This document shows positions 31,392 to 43,600 of a DNA stretch of 64,000 nt, one piece after another. The notes beneath the pieces were generated by a model that searched no databases, was not told where the DNA came from, and was given only the letters and a program-made list of their open reading frames with translations. A program made the translations under genes and the position numbers. The DNA is from Pyrenophora tritici-repentis (Eukaryota; Ascomycota; Dothideomycetes; Pleosporales; Pleosporaceae): the NCBI RefSeq assembly GCF_003171515.1, contig NC_089390.1, positions 7,068,001 through 7,132,000 of the forward strand, given 5' to 3'. Each line of letters starts with the position of its first letter. Position 1 is the stretch's first letter.

Positions 31392-32774
31392 TCAGCTCAT
31401 CTGTCTGGCATACGGTGGTGGCTCATCGCCGGCCGTTCCGTTACTATGTCCCGCATTTCGCATCATGTCCTCCATGGCAAAACTCTCCTCTGAGCCATTG
31501 GCAGGTGGCGGACCTTCCGGCGGACCAAGATGACCGCCCGGTCGCGTCATGGGCTCAATGACAATGCCCTTCATCTCTACTTCATGCTCCGACTCTTTGC
31601 CCGCACAATCTAGCAACAGATTGTACTTGACGTCGTACGTCAATGCGACACCATATGTCTTGAAAGTTGGCGGTACAATTTTGTTGATTTCGAAGCCGTC
31701 CAGAATAGTTTCTGGTGTTATCTCTATGCCAGGTTTGACGTAGCGCTGGTTGAAGAGGTCAAACTTTTCAATGCTCTCCTTACGTATTTCTTCCTCGGGT
31801 AGGGAGGCAACGGGAATGCGGTAGCGGATGTGTGCGATGGCTTGTGCGCGGATACCCCGGAGGTATATGGGTGCTGGTTGATCGAGACCCTCGCTCAATG
31901 TTGCTTGAAGTGATAGCTTGATCCTGCTACTGGCACCCACGCGGTACCGGGATGGCGCGCTGAGTACTAGTAAAGATGTGCATGATGCATCTTCGCTCTT
32001 ATCCCCGCCACGTAGGCCCGTGGTTAGCCGTCTTAGCGAGAGACGCCGCTCTTTCGACGGAGCTGGAGACTGCGACTGCGGCTGAGACTTGCGCTCTAGC
32101 CTTAATGGTGGCGCTGGTAAGAGGGGAGTCGAAGCTGGGAGGCTCTGTTCCGGGACTGATGGGCTGAAGCGCAGTTGATGTATCACGACAGGGTTTAGGG
32201 TGAATGAAATCGATTCCGCGACACACTCTGCTCTCAGAAAGTACTCGTTGCAGATGGTGCTTTCATTCCACCAGAAGGATGGTGGAAGCATATGACCACT
32301 CTCGTGTTCGAAAATACTGTCTGCCTTGAAGTTCGGGTGGTTCCCCGTTTGAGGAGCTTCTTCCACCGCTTCCGGGAACCAAAACTCGAAGAGGTACTCT
32401 ACGCGTGAAGGAGGGCAAGAGGCACTAGGCATTGGTCTCTTGAACAATTCTTGTTCGCGGCAGAACAGTTCCATCTCAACAACGTGTTGGTTTGTAGGAT
32501 TGCGGTCGTTGGAGATTCGGCATGTTGTCTTGCCGATAAACTTAATGGTGACGTTCTTGACCTGCAACCTTGCGTTGACGTGGACTACGCCTTTGACGAA
32601 GTCGTTGTTGGTGTGTATGCTTCGACGGCTTGTCCGGGTAAATGCAATCGAAATAGGTCCCTCTGGTTTGTTTTCGCGGTCTGGGTGGTGATGGTTGCTG
32701 TACAACTGCGGTTGCGCGACATAGCTGTAAAGTTGACGAGGTCGTGATTCTTGACTCGCCAGTGAGGTTGCCAT
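31392..32774 (-). CDS. Arrestin-like protein (fungal alpha-arrestin-related)
   Basis: Single exon, 460 residues, from ATG 32774 (MATSLASQESRP). The frame stays open further upstream but has no better ATG. The N-terminal arrestin sandwich includes GPISIAFTRTSRRSIHTNND, VKGVVHVNARLQVKNVTIKFIGK-type strands and VEYLFEFWFPEAV. The C-terminal half contains SRYRVGASSRIKLSLQATL and a FEINKIVPPTFKTYGVALTY segment. A Ser/Arg-rich linker (SKERRLSLRRLTTGLRG) lies between and could be phosphorylated. The protein ends with a proline-rich tail whose PPPY is a classic motif for WW-domain (Rsp5-type) ubiquitin ligases. It probably acts as an endocytic adaptor for plasma-membrane cargo; this is an inference from the family. 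Confidence 0.85.
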   Translation of the reverse strand: MATSLASQESRPRQLYSYVAQPQLYSNHHHPDRENKPEGPISIAFTRTSRRSIHTNNDFVKGVVHVNARLQVKNVTIKFIGKTTCRISNDRNPTNQHVVEMELFCREQELFKRPMPSASCPPSRVEYLFEFWFPEAVEEAPQTGNHPNFKADSIFEHESGHMLPPSFWWNESTICNEYFLRAECVAESISFTLNPVVIHQLRFSPSVPEQSLPASTPLLPAPPLRLERKSQPQSQSPAPSKERRLSLRRLTTGLRGGDKSEDASCTSLLVLSAPSRYRVGASSRIKLSLQATLSEGLDQPAPIYLRGIRAQAIAHIRYRIPVASLPEEEIRKESIEKFDLFNQRYVKPGIEITPETILDGFEINKIVPPTFKTYGVALTYDVKYNLLLDCAGKESEHEVEMKGIVIEPMTRPGGHLGPPEGPPPANGSEESFAMEDMMRNAGHSNGTAGDEPPPYARQMS

Positions 32775-34782
32775 ACAGACTGTATGATCAATTCGATGAT
32801 GATGGTGGATGAAGAAGACGAGTTCGCAATACGAGATTAGGTAATGACGAAAATATGATAGATGCTTCGAGCAGGCAGGTGTCGCGTAGCCGCCTTCTCG
32901 ATATGGCAAAGATTACGAAGCAGCGTAATAGATACCCCGCTTCTGTATCACTCGGTCTCTTTTGCTGACAAAATCCAATCTGCTTACAATTCAGTACTCC
33001 TCGGAACCGAACGACAGTCACTAGATATCGCAGCAATCGAGGGCCTGACGCGATTTAGCTCTTAGTCGAGACTAGCACACTTGGGTGTATTAGGTAGGTG
33101 ATGGAAACGTTATGAAGTTATCTTTAGAGACAGTTCGAGATTTTGAAGATGATCATTCTATCGATTTGCAAATGGCGACGTAGCAGGTTTGATTTAGGAA
33201 TATGCCGTAAGCGGATGAGAGGGAGGCTGGCGCCCAGGTGCGGCAGTGCCTCTCCGCATCTTGGACTAATCTCGATAGGGCCCGGTTCCTCTTCTCTTCC
33301 GATCTTCCGGACTTAGCGCTTAGCCTTTGGGAACATGCGCAAAGAACATGCTTGGAAATACAATCGTGGCCTAGTTATCGTAGAAGGCGGTTGCATCGAT
33401 TGAGGTCAAGGATGGGTCTACGATACAGGTAGAAGACGCGCTAAGTTAGTGCGTCGGCCGCCGACTTCCGGAGACCCAGTTACTCCCAGAACTTCCTCTT
33501 GGAAACCCACGATGGCTTCTAACATTATTTCTCGACGCCTGATACTAGCATCGTATACTCAGCTGCGCCTCTGCGCCAGCACATGATGGTGGAGGGCTTA
33601 GCCCTCCTTGTTTGACCCCGCAGCTAGGCACCGACCGAAAAGGGCCAGATGGGTCACATGCATGAACGCTGAACAGCAACCATCAGTCCACACGTGAAGT
33701 CGATGCTGGGTCGATCCTACCCAGTCAATAACCAGTAAAGAACTAAAGAGTGCCCCAAGGCCATGGTACCTCAAACGGCAGGGCCGAAGGGCGCCGTGGG
33801 GCGTACAGGGCTTTGTTTCGACTTCACACCCTCCACCATTGTCTTTCAGCTCAACCAGGAGTCATGTCTCGTCCCGCAGTAGCGTGTTTTTTGATGAATG
33901 TAACATGGTGTAGGGTGGGTACCGACATGGCTGTGCTAATAGCTCGAACTTTGCAGATTTCGTCGCCTACAAAATGAGGCCTCACCGCTACCGTAAGCAC
34001 GCGTGCCCTTTTTGCCCTCTGTCCTTCAGACTCGGCGCCCCAACACGAAAAGCTACACCTTCACCGCCGAATCCATCTGAGAAAAAAAAGAGGTTGAAGG
34101 GTTGAAGTCGACAGGCACAGCAAGTAGAAGCGTAGGCTTGCGCCTCTCAACCCTGCATGCATGTCTTGGATACAGTTCCTGGCCCCGATCCAGGGGGGCT
34201 TTGGCCACTTGCGGGCCACAAGGTGTAAGGCAACTGTGGCGGTAGGAGCATTAATCCTCCCGTTTCTTTCGACGGGCATTTCAGCTTCACCGATCGCAAG
34301 TCTCGCCTTGGGCATCATCTCAACATCACGAAGGACAGCTTTGGGTTCCCATAACACTATCAGAGCTTTTTTGCCACTACTTCGGACGCCGGCACAGGCG
34401 CAGCATATTGGACCGTAGACTGCCTGAGTGGGTCAACAAGAGTTCGCATCGGCGCAAAACAACGAAGGAGGAAGAAGAAGTTTATTGAGATCATGAAATA
34501 ACAATAAGTGTTATGCTACGTTCGAATGCGTCGGGACTCCACCGCTATGCATTAAGAAACACAAAGAAGAACATGGGTATACGAGAAGACAACCAAACCA
34601 TAGAGTATACAACAAACAAAAAGAGCAAAGTACAAGACCCCTGCCAAAGGAAAGCTACCGAACAATCCCCCCTAGTTCCCGACCGATCAGCCCGCAACGC
34701 CGCTCCAATCCAAGGATCTGTTATTGGTCAGCAATAGCGCTAGAATCAGGATTCATGTACTCACAATCCGCGCTCGAGTCCT
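32775..34782. other. Gene-free interval upstream of the arrestin-like gene
   Basis: About 2 kb. It holds the arrestin-like promoter and the 3' side of the zinc-ribbon gene. Only short, unconvincing frames occur. A poly-purine stretch (AGGAGGAAGAAGAAG, about 34468-34482) and A-rich sequence at 34540-34640 are the only compositional features. Confidence 0.5.
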
Positions 34783-35178
34783 CTACTTCTTCTTAGAAGC
34801 ATCATAAACTCGGCACTCAGGGCATCGCCAGTGATTGGAACAAGTCGCACACCCCTCATCCCTGGCAACGCTTCCACCACCTTGTCCACACTGGCAGCAG
34901 ACCCAATGGTCGTTTCGTGGCTGTGTCGGGCATTGGTTGAAGGGGAAGTTGGTGCCTGAGAGGCCTGCAGCAGTGGACGGATATCCCACACCCATGTAGT
35001 TGATGTCGGTGGTGGCGTAGCTCGCAGTCTCGTGGGCATCGGACCCGTAGGCGTAGTGGTTCATGTTGATGGTTTGATGGCTGTTGTTCTGGGACCGGAA
35101 ACAGTTGGGACAGGTGGGGTTGTAGAATGTGTTGTGTGGTCCGTCTCCGCACTGGGAGCAGTAGTAATATCCAGACAT
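34783..35178 (-). CDS. Small zinc-ribbon-like Cys-rich protein (two CxxC modules)
   Basis: Single exon, 131 residues, ATG 35178. The N-terminus YYCSQCGDGPHN...CPNC and the C-terminus WVCCQCGQGGG...CATC...CPEC each give four Cys spaced as CxxC...CxxC, with aromatic residues before the first Cys. This resembles zinc-ribbon or RanBP2-like fingers. The middle is Asn/Tyr/Thr-rich and probably disordered. It shares the core C-x2-CGDGP-x(n)-CxxC with the neighbouring gene at 36625-36960 and lies in the same orientation, so the two are likely tandem relatives. There is no known function; RNA or protein binding is possible. Confidence 0.7.
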   Translation of the reverse strand: MSGYYYCSQCGDGPHNTFYNPTCPNCFRSQNNSHQTINMNHYAYGSDAHETASYATTDINYMGVGYPSTAAGLSGTNFPFNQCPTQPRNDHWVCCQCGQGGGSVARDEGCATCSNHWRCPECRVYDASKKK

Positions 35179-36624
35179 GATTAGTTCTGGGAGGAGGTGT
35201 GGATGGTTGGGTGGAGGGATGGTGGGGTTGATGAGGGAGTTATGGAAAAGAGGTAAATATGTGAGTTTGAAGAGGAGTGGGAGTCTTTTTTGTTGGTTCT
35301 GTGCTGGTATTGAGTAGCCGTGGTCGCTGTTGAGAAACCCACGAGAATACCACTCTCTTTATGCCCATCCCATCCGGTCCCGCAAGAAGGACATCGATAT
35401 GCCTCAACAAAAGCACCGCCACGACCGCTGCCCTCGTTGGCCTATAAAATCTTGGCTTCACGTCTCAAATCCTGCTTGTGCCACCGCTAAGGTTGTCCTC
35501 AGGCAGTCATAGCTTGCCAAAGCTTCATTTCCACTCTGAAAGGGCACGGCCACGGTCCATGACGTTCCTCTGCTGCCTGCTGTACGACGCCAAAAGGGCA
35601 AAGAGGACCATGGCTGAGTTTCGTAGCGTAGCAAAGGAACAGAATAAAATGGCGCATTGCTGTGGAGACAGGAGTCATGAGAACATGCCTTCTTTTTTCT
35701 CTTGCTTGTCCCCAAGGTTGAAACGGTGAGGAAGATCGCAACGCAAGGTTTTACATAGCCCCGAATATGATGCCTTGGTATGTTAATTGTAAGTAGCAGG
35801 CAAATAAATACTAGATGCGGTCTAGTCTGTTTGCCTGATGTGATGTTGGGTCGGCGGGTTTCCTTGGCGGAGGACCAATTCTCTAGGTAGTCACCGCCCG
35901 AGGCATACCGTCTAACTCAAATTGGCAATTGGGCATTCCAACCATGCTTCGCCGCGTGCTGTTGGTAACCAGAAAGCGTTTCCTGTTTCTGACCTGGCCG
36001 CAGGAATGGCTGGCTAGAGGCGCTCTGGTCTCACTGTCAAACCTGCCGCATGTACGCGTACCTGCGTTATGATCGAGGGTCTCGCGTGCGGCCTCAAGTC
36101 ACATCTGCAACCTGCAGTTCGCAATATTGCGTACAGTCTGATCCCCCGTTTGAGAGGTTGAGCAATCCTGCGATGGGAACCGTTCAGAAGCGTGGATATG
36201 ATATGGCCAAATTCAAGCGTGGTATAAGGGAAAGAGTGATATTCGCGGAGTATGGATAATACAGAAACAGTTGCAAACGGAACAAGCACAAAATAATCAG
36301 GCTTAGGAAATCAAACATCCTCCGGGTAGCGTGAGGCCTTCGAGAAACAGACACCAAGAGATTCAAAACGTGTACGCCTCGCTGAAATGCGGGAGAAATC
36401 CACCAGACTGCGCCGACAAGGTCATTATGCTATGGAGAAAGCCAAAGATACAGAAAAGCGTCCAGTCTATAACCAAAAGAATCCTCAGCTAGAAATCAAA
36501 TAGACCTATCGATATTGCTGGATAACCGAGAGACAATGGGTATGTAGGTTTTCGGAATTGGATACGCATGTGCGGAAGGTAGTGCTTGTTCGATGTGACC
36601 TCGGTGTTCGACGGCTGCGAAAGT
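35179..36624. other. Interval between the two zinc-ribbon genes
   Basis: About 1.45 kb with no supported gene. It includes the promoter of the 131-residue protein and the 3' side of the next gene. Confidence 0.5.
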
Positions 36625-36960
36625 CTAGTGGTTGTGTGCATGGCAATTCTGGCAGCTGACTTGCCAATGCGGGTAAGGGCCATCTCCGCAAGATTTGCAG
36701 TACCAGGTCGTCTCACCCCCGTCTGTCGGTGCTGGACCATGGTCGTATCCTAGCGCAGGTACATAGGTAGCAGAGAGAGGTGGTGGAATATGCTCGTGGT
36801 GAATTTTCCCAGTGGGAAGGAGATGGGGTAGTGTAACGTCCTGCGGGAGGAACATGGACGGGATTGAAGCTGTCAATTGAAGGTTTTGCGAGTATGCCGA
36901 CAGTGTATCGGGTACCAGTGTAGAGTACAGCTGGTTATGTAGAGTGGACAGAACTGCCAT
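36625..36960 (-). CDS. Small protein with single C-terminal zinc-ribbon-like module
   Basis: Single exon, 111 residues, from ATG 36960 (MAVLSTLHNQLYSTLV); the upstream open frame has only a TTG. Most of the protein is plain, with a HHEHIPPPLSATYVP segment. The last 27 residues hold WYCKSCGDGPYPHWQ...CQNC, matching the N-terminal module of the neighbour at 34783-35178. The two probably arose from a shared ancestor or belong to one fungal multi-copy family. The function is unknown. Confidence 0.6.
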   Translation of the reverse strand: MAVLSTLHNQLYSTLVPDTLSAYSQNLQLTASIPSMFLPQDVTLPHLLPTGKIHHEHIPPPLSATYVPALGYDHGPAPTDGGETTWYCKSCGDGPYPHWQVSCQNCHAHNH

Positions 36961-39383
36961 AATGATTGTCGTTGTTGGGTTCAAAGAAGTATTGTGAAAG
37001 TGGTTCAATGAGTAGCAGATGTATTGCAGTGAAGACTTGTTCAGTGTGTATTCTGGAAATAGTAGGAGATGTAGGGAGCTTTATGAGAACCAATTTCTGT
37101 ACAACAAGCTGTGCATCCGCCTCGGCTGGTTCTTTTCCTGGTGCTGTGCATCACACAGACAGTAGGTCCTTCCTTGGGCCCTTAGGTATAATGCTCGGGC
37201 ACATGAACGGTGGCGGCCAATTCAAGGCAATCAGGCTCCGAGGGTTGGATCAAAGCATGGATAGCGATGAACCGTATAGAATATGCGGGTCTCGAGGACG
37301 TACGGAGCACCGGATATTCCTCATTGTAGGACATGGTTGCATTCTCACGACGTTTCGTTGCCGTAGGGCGAGTATCCTCCTGAGGTTTGTAAGCCTTGGC
37401 CCATCACCAAAAGAATTCCTCCATAAGGCGACAAATGCTAGTACCTTTGCATACGTATCCAGCACTCAGGTTGATAAGGCGTACTGAGTTGCCGCCCGGG
37501 GCCGGTCTATATCGAGGCATGTCACAAGACATATCTTTTCGCCTGATTTGCCCGCGTAGGAAGGACAGAGTGGAACTGTGCAACGAGGATTGCTCGGGGC
37601 CTTAGAACGACTGCTATCCGTTCAGCGATAGGGGGACATGGGTGGGTCCGAACAATATCTTACCTAAACACATGATTGCGCAACTATGCAACTACGCAAG
37701 TTGGCAAAACACAACCCCTTCCAAGGCAGCGTCAATCCTCCAAATTAAAGTTCTTGGAGAAACTACAACCCCTGTATCGGACGTGCCGAATGAAAGCCTT
37801 GACGAGCCTGGAATTGAGCACACGCTGAACAGAAACCGACGGCACGCTGACGTAAGGGTTATTGGGCTGTGTGGACAGGAGTTTCTTGTATCTAGGCCAA
37901 TAAAATGGCGTCGGCACTGCCACATCTATTGCCGCGCCCAACCGTCTACATATCCCGTAATTCAGCTGGAGGCGGTTGGCACCGGTTGACCAGGTCCATT
38001 CCAGTCTACTGGAGTTTTGGCTATACTGAAATTAGATGTTTTTAGACCATAAGATTATGTTCGACCCAAGTTTCATCGTTGGGTTGGGCCGTGTCGGCAG
38101 CCAGAGAGGTTGGCAACTAGGAATTGCGACAGTGCTTCTCCCTATTTGGAGCACTATAGGGGGTCGACTCCAGAGATAGCCGGTCGTCCTCACTGACATG
38201 CCCTTGGAATTGGGCCATCTAGATCGAATGACGTTTGATCAGTCATTTGATCCGTGACAGGAGGCGATAACTTCCCTTGCTCGGCGTGTCCGTACCAATC
38301 CTCGGCACTCAGCTGATCAGGCGCCTGCGAGGCATACTTGAAACCATGCTGCCTTGTTTTGTGAGGCTAAAATTGATCAAAACATGGCCCGATCGGGTCG
38401 CGGAGGGGAATGTACGCGTCGGCGATGAATCGGTACTGTTTTTGCTTCATGCACGGCGAAGCATATATACTCAAGAGAATACGGAGCCTCGACAGCCTGA
38501 AAAACATGTTTGAGACAGAGTGTTACCCAAATCCGGCGTTTTCAGCCCCATGGTTGGGCGCTACTAAGCTGCAAACAGCGAGAAAGTCCTGTCCGGGGCC
38601 AAAGATGGCAGTCACGCGATGCTCAAGCAGAAGCATAGGTGGGAAATTTGAGGCTCTGCGTGGTCCTCCTTCAGCCTCGTGTGTCCGGTGAGGTGTAATC
38701 GGTTTAGCTTCGCAGCAGCGGTGTGCTCGTGATGCTTCTCCTTGGTCATCAGTGCAGAGTAAGCATTGCAAGAGCCGCAAAGCCGGGGCCAGCGCTTATT
38801 CCCATTGAATTGATCTTAGGGAAAGAGGAAATGAAAATGTGAAAATTCGAGAAGGCTGTGAGTGGAGTTTTTGGACGCATGGTGCGGGGTTGATGCACCG
38901 TGCTGTCCGCTCATGATTAGTCAACGATGTGCTTTTGCTCGGCTCAGAAGCATTGCAAAGAGCAAATACTGGAAGCCGCATAGACGAGTTCAATGGATAA
39001 CAAAAGACATGCATAGGAGATAGAGCGGGTGGCCAATGCGGTGGAGACGACGACAGCCGTTTGGTGTAGTGCCGATCATGACAACGTCAGCAGGGTGGGA
39101 CTACGCGTAGCACGCGTCTACATGGCTCACTGCTAGCAGCAAACATCAGGTAAATGTGGGGAAACTCTTGATGGACCAAGAAATACAGTTGTGTAGTCGT
39201 GGATGAATTAACATGAAATTTGTATAGGTAATGACGTTGTGGTGTTGGCAGTCGTCGGGATCACGCGCACGCGCGCTTGGCTCCGCCTCGGCAGGCCCTG
39301 AGTGCGACCTCACGTCGCCAGCCTTCTCAAGGCTCGCCTTCTAGCGAGTGCGCCAACCGTACCCTTTCTAACAACTCTCTGCT
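36961..39383. other. Gene-free interval before the palmitoyltransferase gene
   Basis: About 2.4 kb. Both strands carry only short frames without recognisable products, and the composition is ordinary. It is promoter space for the divergent neighbours (36960 on minus, 39384 on plus). Confidence 0.5.
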
Positions 39384-40600
39384 ATGGCGCCACCGGCCGT
39401 TGTTAGCACGTCGAAGCCCGGCGCAATCAACTCGGCTGGGGAACAGAAGATGGCGCAGGCAACCTCGGTCATAATCCCTCTTCTCGAACTAGGCGCACTG
39501 GGTTACGAGACCTATGTGTTGACGTACCTGATATGCGTCCAGTACCTCATCAGCCCCCCAGATAGTCTTCAAAGAGACTACGCCCTCCAGCCGCGACGTT
39601 CCACCGGTATCGCCCTCATCGTCGTTTACGCCATCCTCCTCTTCTTCCTGCTCGTCGCATGGCTGCGCCTCCTACAGATGATATGGTCCAAGCCGGATTT
39701 AGTTCCGCTGGGAGATAAGAGGCAAGAGAAGGAGGGAGCTAGTACAAAGGGCTTCGCATTTGACCAGTACGATGCATACCTGTGCGACTACCAGGGGGTG
39801 CCCAACTGGTGTGGGAGGTGCCACAACTGGAAGCCAGACCGGACACACCACTGCAAAGAGCTGGGGCGCTGTGTTAGAAAGATGGATCACTACTGCCCGT
39901 GGGCGGGAGGCATCATAGCCGAGTCAACTCATAAGTATTTTATGCAGTTCGTCTTCTATGCGGCCTTGTATACAACCTTTACTTGGATCGTGATAGCCAT
40001 CTTCTTTGCAGAGCGCAGCAACAAGGTACATATATCTGAACCTTCTTTGAACATGGTATACATTGTACTGACATTTCTCAGATGGGCTCAAAACCTGGCA
40101 CCTGGATTGGCGCCCTCGTAACCGCCGTCCTGTTTTGTATCTTCACATTCACCATGACCTGTATGACGGGCTGGAATCTAATGATCAACTACACCTCGGT
40201 CGAAGGCATTCAACGCGGCGGCATCCACAACATCGCCTTCCTCATCTCTGACTCACCACAAGACTCCACACCTACGTCGTCGACCAGGCACAAATCGGAC
40301 GCCCAAGCCGAAGAGGACTGGCCTATCCTCACCACCGTCACTCGCCCATCTGGCCGCTCATATGTCGTCATGCAAACCAGAACCATGGAGCACCCGTGGT
40401 ATACAACACTCATGAAAGGCTGGAAGGACACCATGGGTAACAACATCATCGACTGGTTTCTCCCCTTCCGGCAAAGCCCCTGTAAGCAGCGAAGCCACCA
40501 GGGAGAGTTCGAATGGGGGGAGGTTGTCTACGACATGGCGCGCATGTATGAGAAGAAGACTGGGGTGAGGCTTGCACTGCTTGAGGGGAGTCAAAGATGA
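39384..40600 (+). CDS. DHHC-type palmitoyltransferase with DHYC motif (Pfa5-like)
   Basis: Two exons, 39384-40025 and 40082-40600, join in phase 0 to 386 residues; the intron is 56 nt. The layout is two membrane segments (about 30-50 and 75-96), then the Cys-rich domain, with WCGRCHNWKPDRTHHC leading to KMDHYCPWAGG. Two more membrane segments follow (about 190-208 and 221-243). The catalytic motif is DHYC with Cys at about residue 171, not DHHC. That variant is known in yeast Akr1, Akr2 and Pfa5, and the lack of ankyrin repeats points to Pfa5. It S-acylates membrane proteins. Residues after ~250 are a cytosolic tail ending near RLALLEGSQR. Confidence 0.9.
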
Positions 40601-43600
40601 TATTCATTACATAATTATTCCTGCATTTCCATTTTGAAGGTAGTCGTCGGGAAGGGCGTTTTTGGGACTTTATCTTGGATGTGATACCCGTGCATATTGT
40701 ACTGTAATTAATCGTCTGGAGGATGATCAAGTTGAATACTGGGAGAAGGGAAAAGTATACGTATAGTTAGTGCGCACTCGCTATAAATTGATGCGCGTTG
40801 CCTGATTTTCAGACCTCGTGGTCTTTACCTTCACATTGCACAAATATGAGATAGCTGACTACATGTACGCAGAGACTGATGACCTAACTTGCCCCAGAAT
40901 TACTCAATTTCTCCCGCTCAGCGTAAACCTTGTCACATGATATCCCTATTCACCCAGCCAAGCTACCTCGACCGATGTCGCCCAAAACATACCTCATATC
41001 GCGTAACTCGGTCGCGTGCCAACCTTGGAAACCTCCGAAGCCGGGCGCGATGCATCAGCAAAGTTTGGTCCAACCTACAACATCGCTCCGCAACCGGAAC
41101 CCGCGAAACCTTGGCATGAATATGCGCCTCATAAATCGAACATCGCGAGATCGGGACCGAACGGGCTCCGATGCAGCGGGTCGGGTCGCCAGGCAGCGGG
41201 TAGAAGTTTTGTTGGGATGGAAAGAGGGGAGTCTGGCCGCTGGGCCGGTACTGAAACGCTTATGTAGACGTGTGGCACTGGTGCCTTGCTGCACATGTAG
41301 GTGTTGGAGCATGCATGGTACGATTTGTAGCCTTGTATGGTAGCGATGCGCGGACGTCTATGGTACGATGTGCAGGCGTGTAGATCAAGTCTAGAGTCGA
41401 TACCAAGAGACTACAGTGAGTATCAGTCGATACCAAGGAACTACCGTACGCATCAGAAGAGATGCGGGGGAAAGTTTTTGATCTCGTCGGGCAATGTACT
41501 GGTATCCATGGTATGATGAGATGTAGGAAGATTGGGGCGTTGGGATTTTAGTACGAAGGCGTAATCGTGATTGAAATCGTCCGTGCAGAATTTTGCTTGC
41601 TGGTGCTGATGCGGTGTATTGGGTATTAGGGTAGTAGGTAAGCGGTGCCTTGGCGGTGGTGGTGAGACATGACGATGGCCGATGACGATGTAGAAGCGTG
41701 GTTTATTGTACAGTGGTGTGTGCGCCTGGTTCGCGGGAAAGACTGGGGTTTGGATGCAAAAAGGGTGTAGAGGGGAGTGGCAGAGGGTCCCTTACTATAT
41801 CTTTCTTTGTCCACTCAGGTACCCATCAAATCCTCTACAGAAGTCGCATCCTCAGGGTGGAAATGATGGTAATGCTTGTAACTTGCTCACCTCCAGTACT
41901 GCGAGTACCCCTCCTCCCCTCTCAGATTGTCATCATCTCTCCTCCAACCTTAGGTCATGGACCATACCAACCTCCCCCCACCAGCCGGGACTTTCCAGCG
42001 CATGGCGAGCGCGATTAACTAGTGCTGTACCTGCCCGCACTTGCAGATCGTCATATCCCCTAGTCTATCCCGTTGCGGAGATTTCCCTAAAGATATACGC
42101 AAACCCTACATGGCCTTGGCATGAGAAAACAAGCTTCTGTCCGCATATCAGCAGAATTGAACCATCGATCGGCACATACTCCGAGAACACGAGATAAGAA
42201 GTGAAGATCTCAATATGAAGACTATAGAAACAGAAAATTGTGGGCTCATCACAATGGTGACATTTTTCGGGGGCGGAAACCGGGAAAACGGCAATCGTCA
42301 TGTTTTGCATATGATAGTTACTGTAATAATGATGAAGGTTTTTTTGGGGGGGAATTCTCAAACATTTTACATACGGGGTCTGTGCTAAGGAATGTTTAAC
42401 ACACGCGACCAGCTGCACGGCACGTTCATCTCATCACATCATTGTATGCACGATCTCCACCTCTCTTCTCTCCCAATCCAATCTAGTTCAGACTCGATAA
42501 ACGCTCATCGTGATTTCCATCCGTACCAGGCTCTGTTTCACAAATACCAATGGTACTATAAATGGAGACACAGACAGTCGATCGCGGGAGGTAACGTCGC
42601 TCCAGTCTCGAGACGCGAGTGGGTTGCGCTTGGGCCGCAAAGTTCCGTGATACTCAGTGTCGCGCTGTCCCTAACCAGGGACAGCGGGGGGATATGTGAC
42701 TCTTGATGCAAGATGAAAGGATATCGGTCGGTCCCGAGGTAGAGGGCGCATGTGTCCACTTTAGGCAGTTTTGACGAGAAGGGCCGGGGTAGTTATGGGA
42801 AAGGGGAAAGAGCGCATGTGGTCTGGATTGTTCAATCTTCACAACGTCGCAATTAACATGTGATGGATGTGATAATTGTGGCAAAACAACTTCAGCAACG
42901 TCAATTGCAGGGGTAATACAAGTCGCATGCTGGTATGTTTGTCACTCCCTACCGCTGTCTACATCAATCAAAAAGGTCAGTTGGATCATAAGCGTGGTCC
43001 CTTACAGTGCCTACTCGCCGGGCCGCTCCATGGCACCCCTGCAGTAAATAATTACAGCGGTCCTTGGTCCTTGTTTTCCGGCAGGATCAAGGCAGCGGGG
43101 AACATGAGCCAAAAGCTGCCCCTGGCTCCGATCCCCCAATGATGAGCGCAGCCTATGAGTCGGGCGATCCGGGAGCCATCATATCTGCAAGGGTCTAAGC
43201 CTCCTTCACCTCACTTGGTTCAGGTTCAGGGCGACTGTCGATCTGCAACGATGAGAAGACGCGGGTCGTGGGGAATTGGCACCGAAAAAAAAGTGGAGTG
43301 TTGCCGAGGGGAACGAAGGAACCTCAAAGTTTAGTTGCGAGTATCGGCGTAGGCTGGCAGAGGCATTTCCCGTGCGCCATGGCCGCATTTGGTAAAATTG
43401 CCAGGCTGGTCTGAAGTGTCGACAGAGACAAGGCTTTCGACGTTTGGCTGTGGTGTTGTGCTTGTAAGGAGATTCGATATCTTGAAACATGTCATGGCTC
43501 AACTGGTCGATACATGTGGCCGGGGTCTCTCTCTCCGGCAGCACAAACACTCGTTACCACGGTTGCTCTGCAGCGTCCGCAGCATGACCGTTGTACGTCA

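Noticed and set aside
36966..37487. 173-codon plus-strand frame
   Set aside because: No ATG in good context, no family and mixed composition; treated as intergenic.
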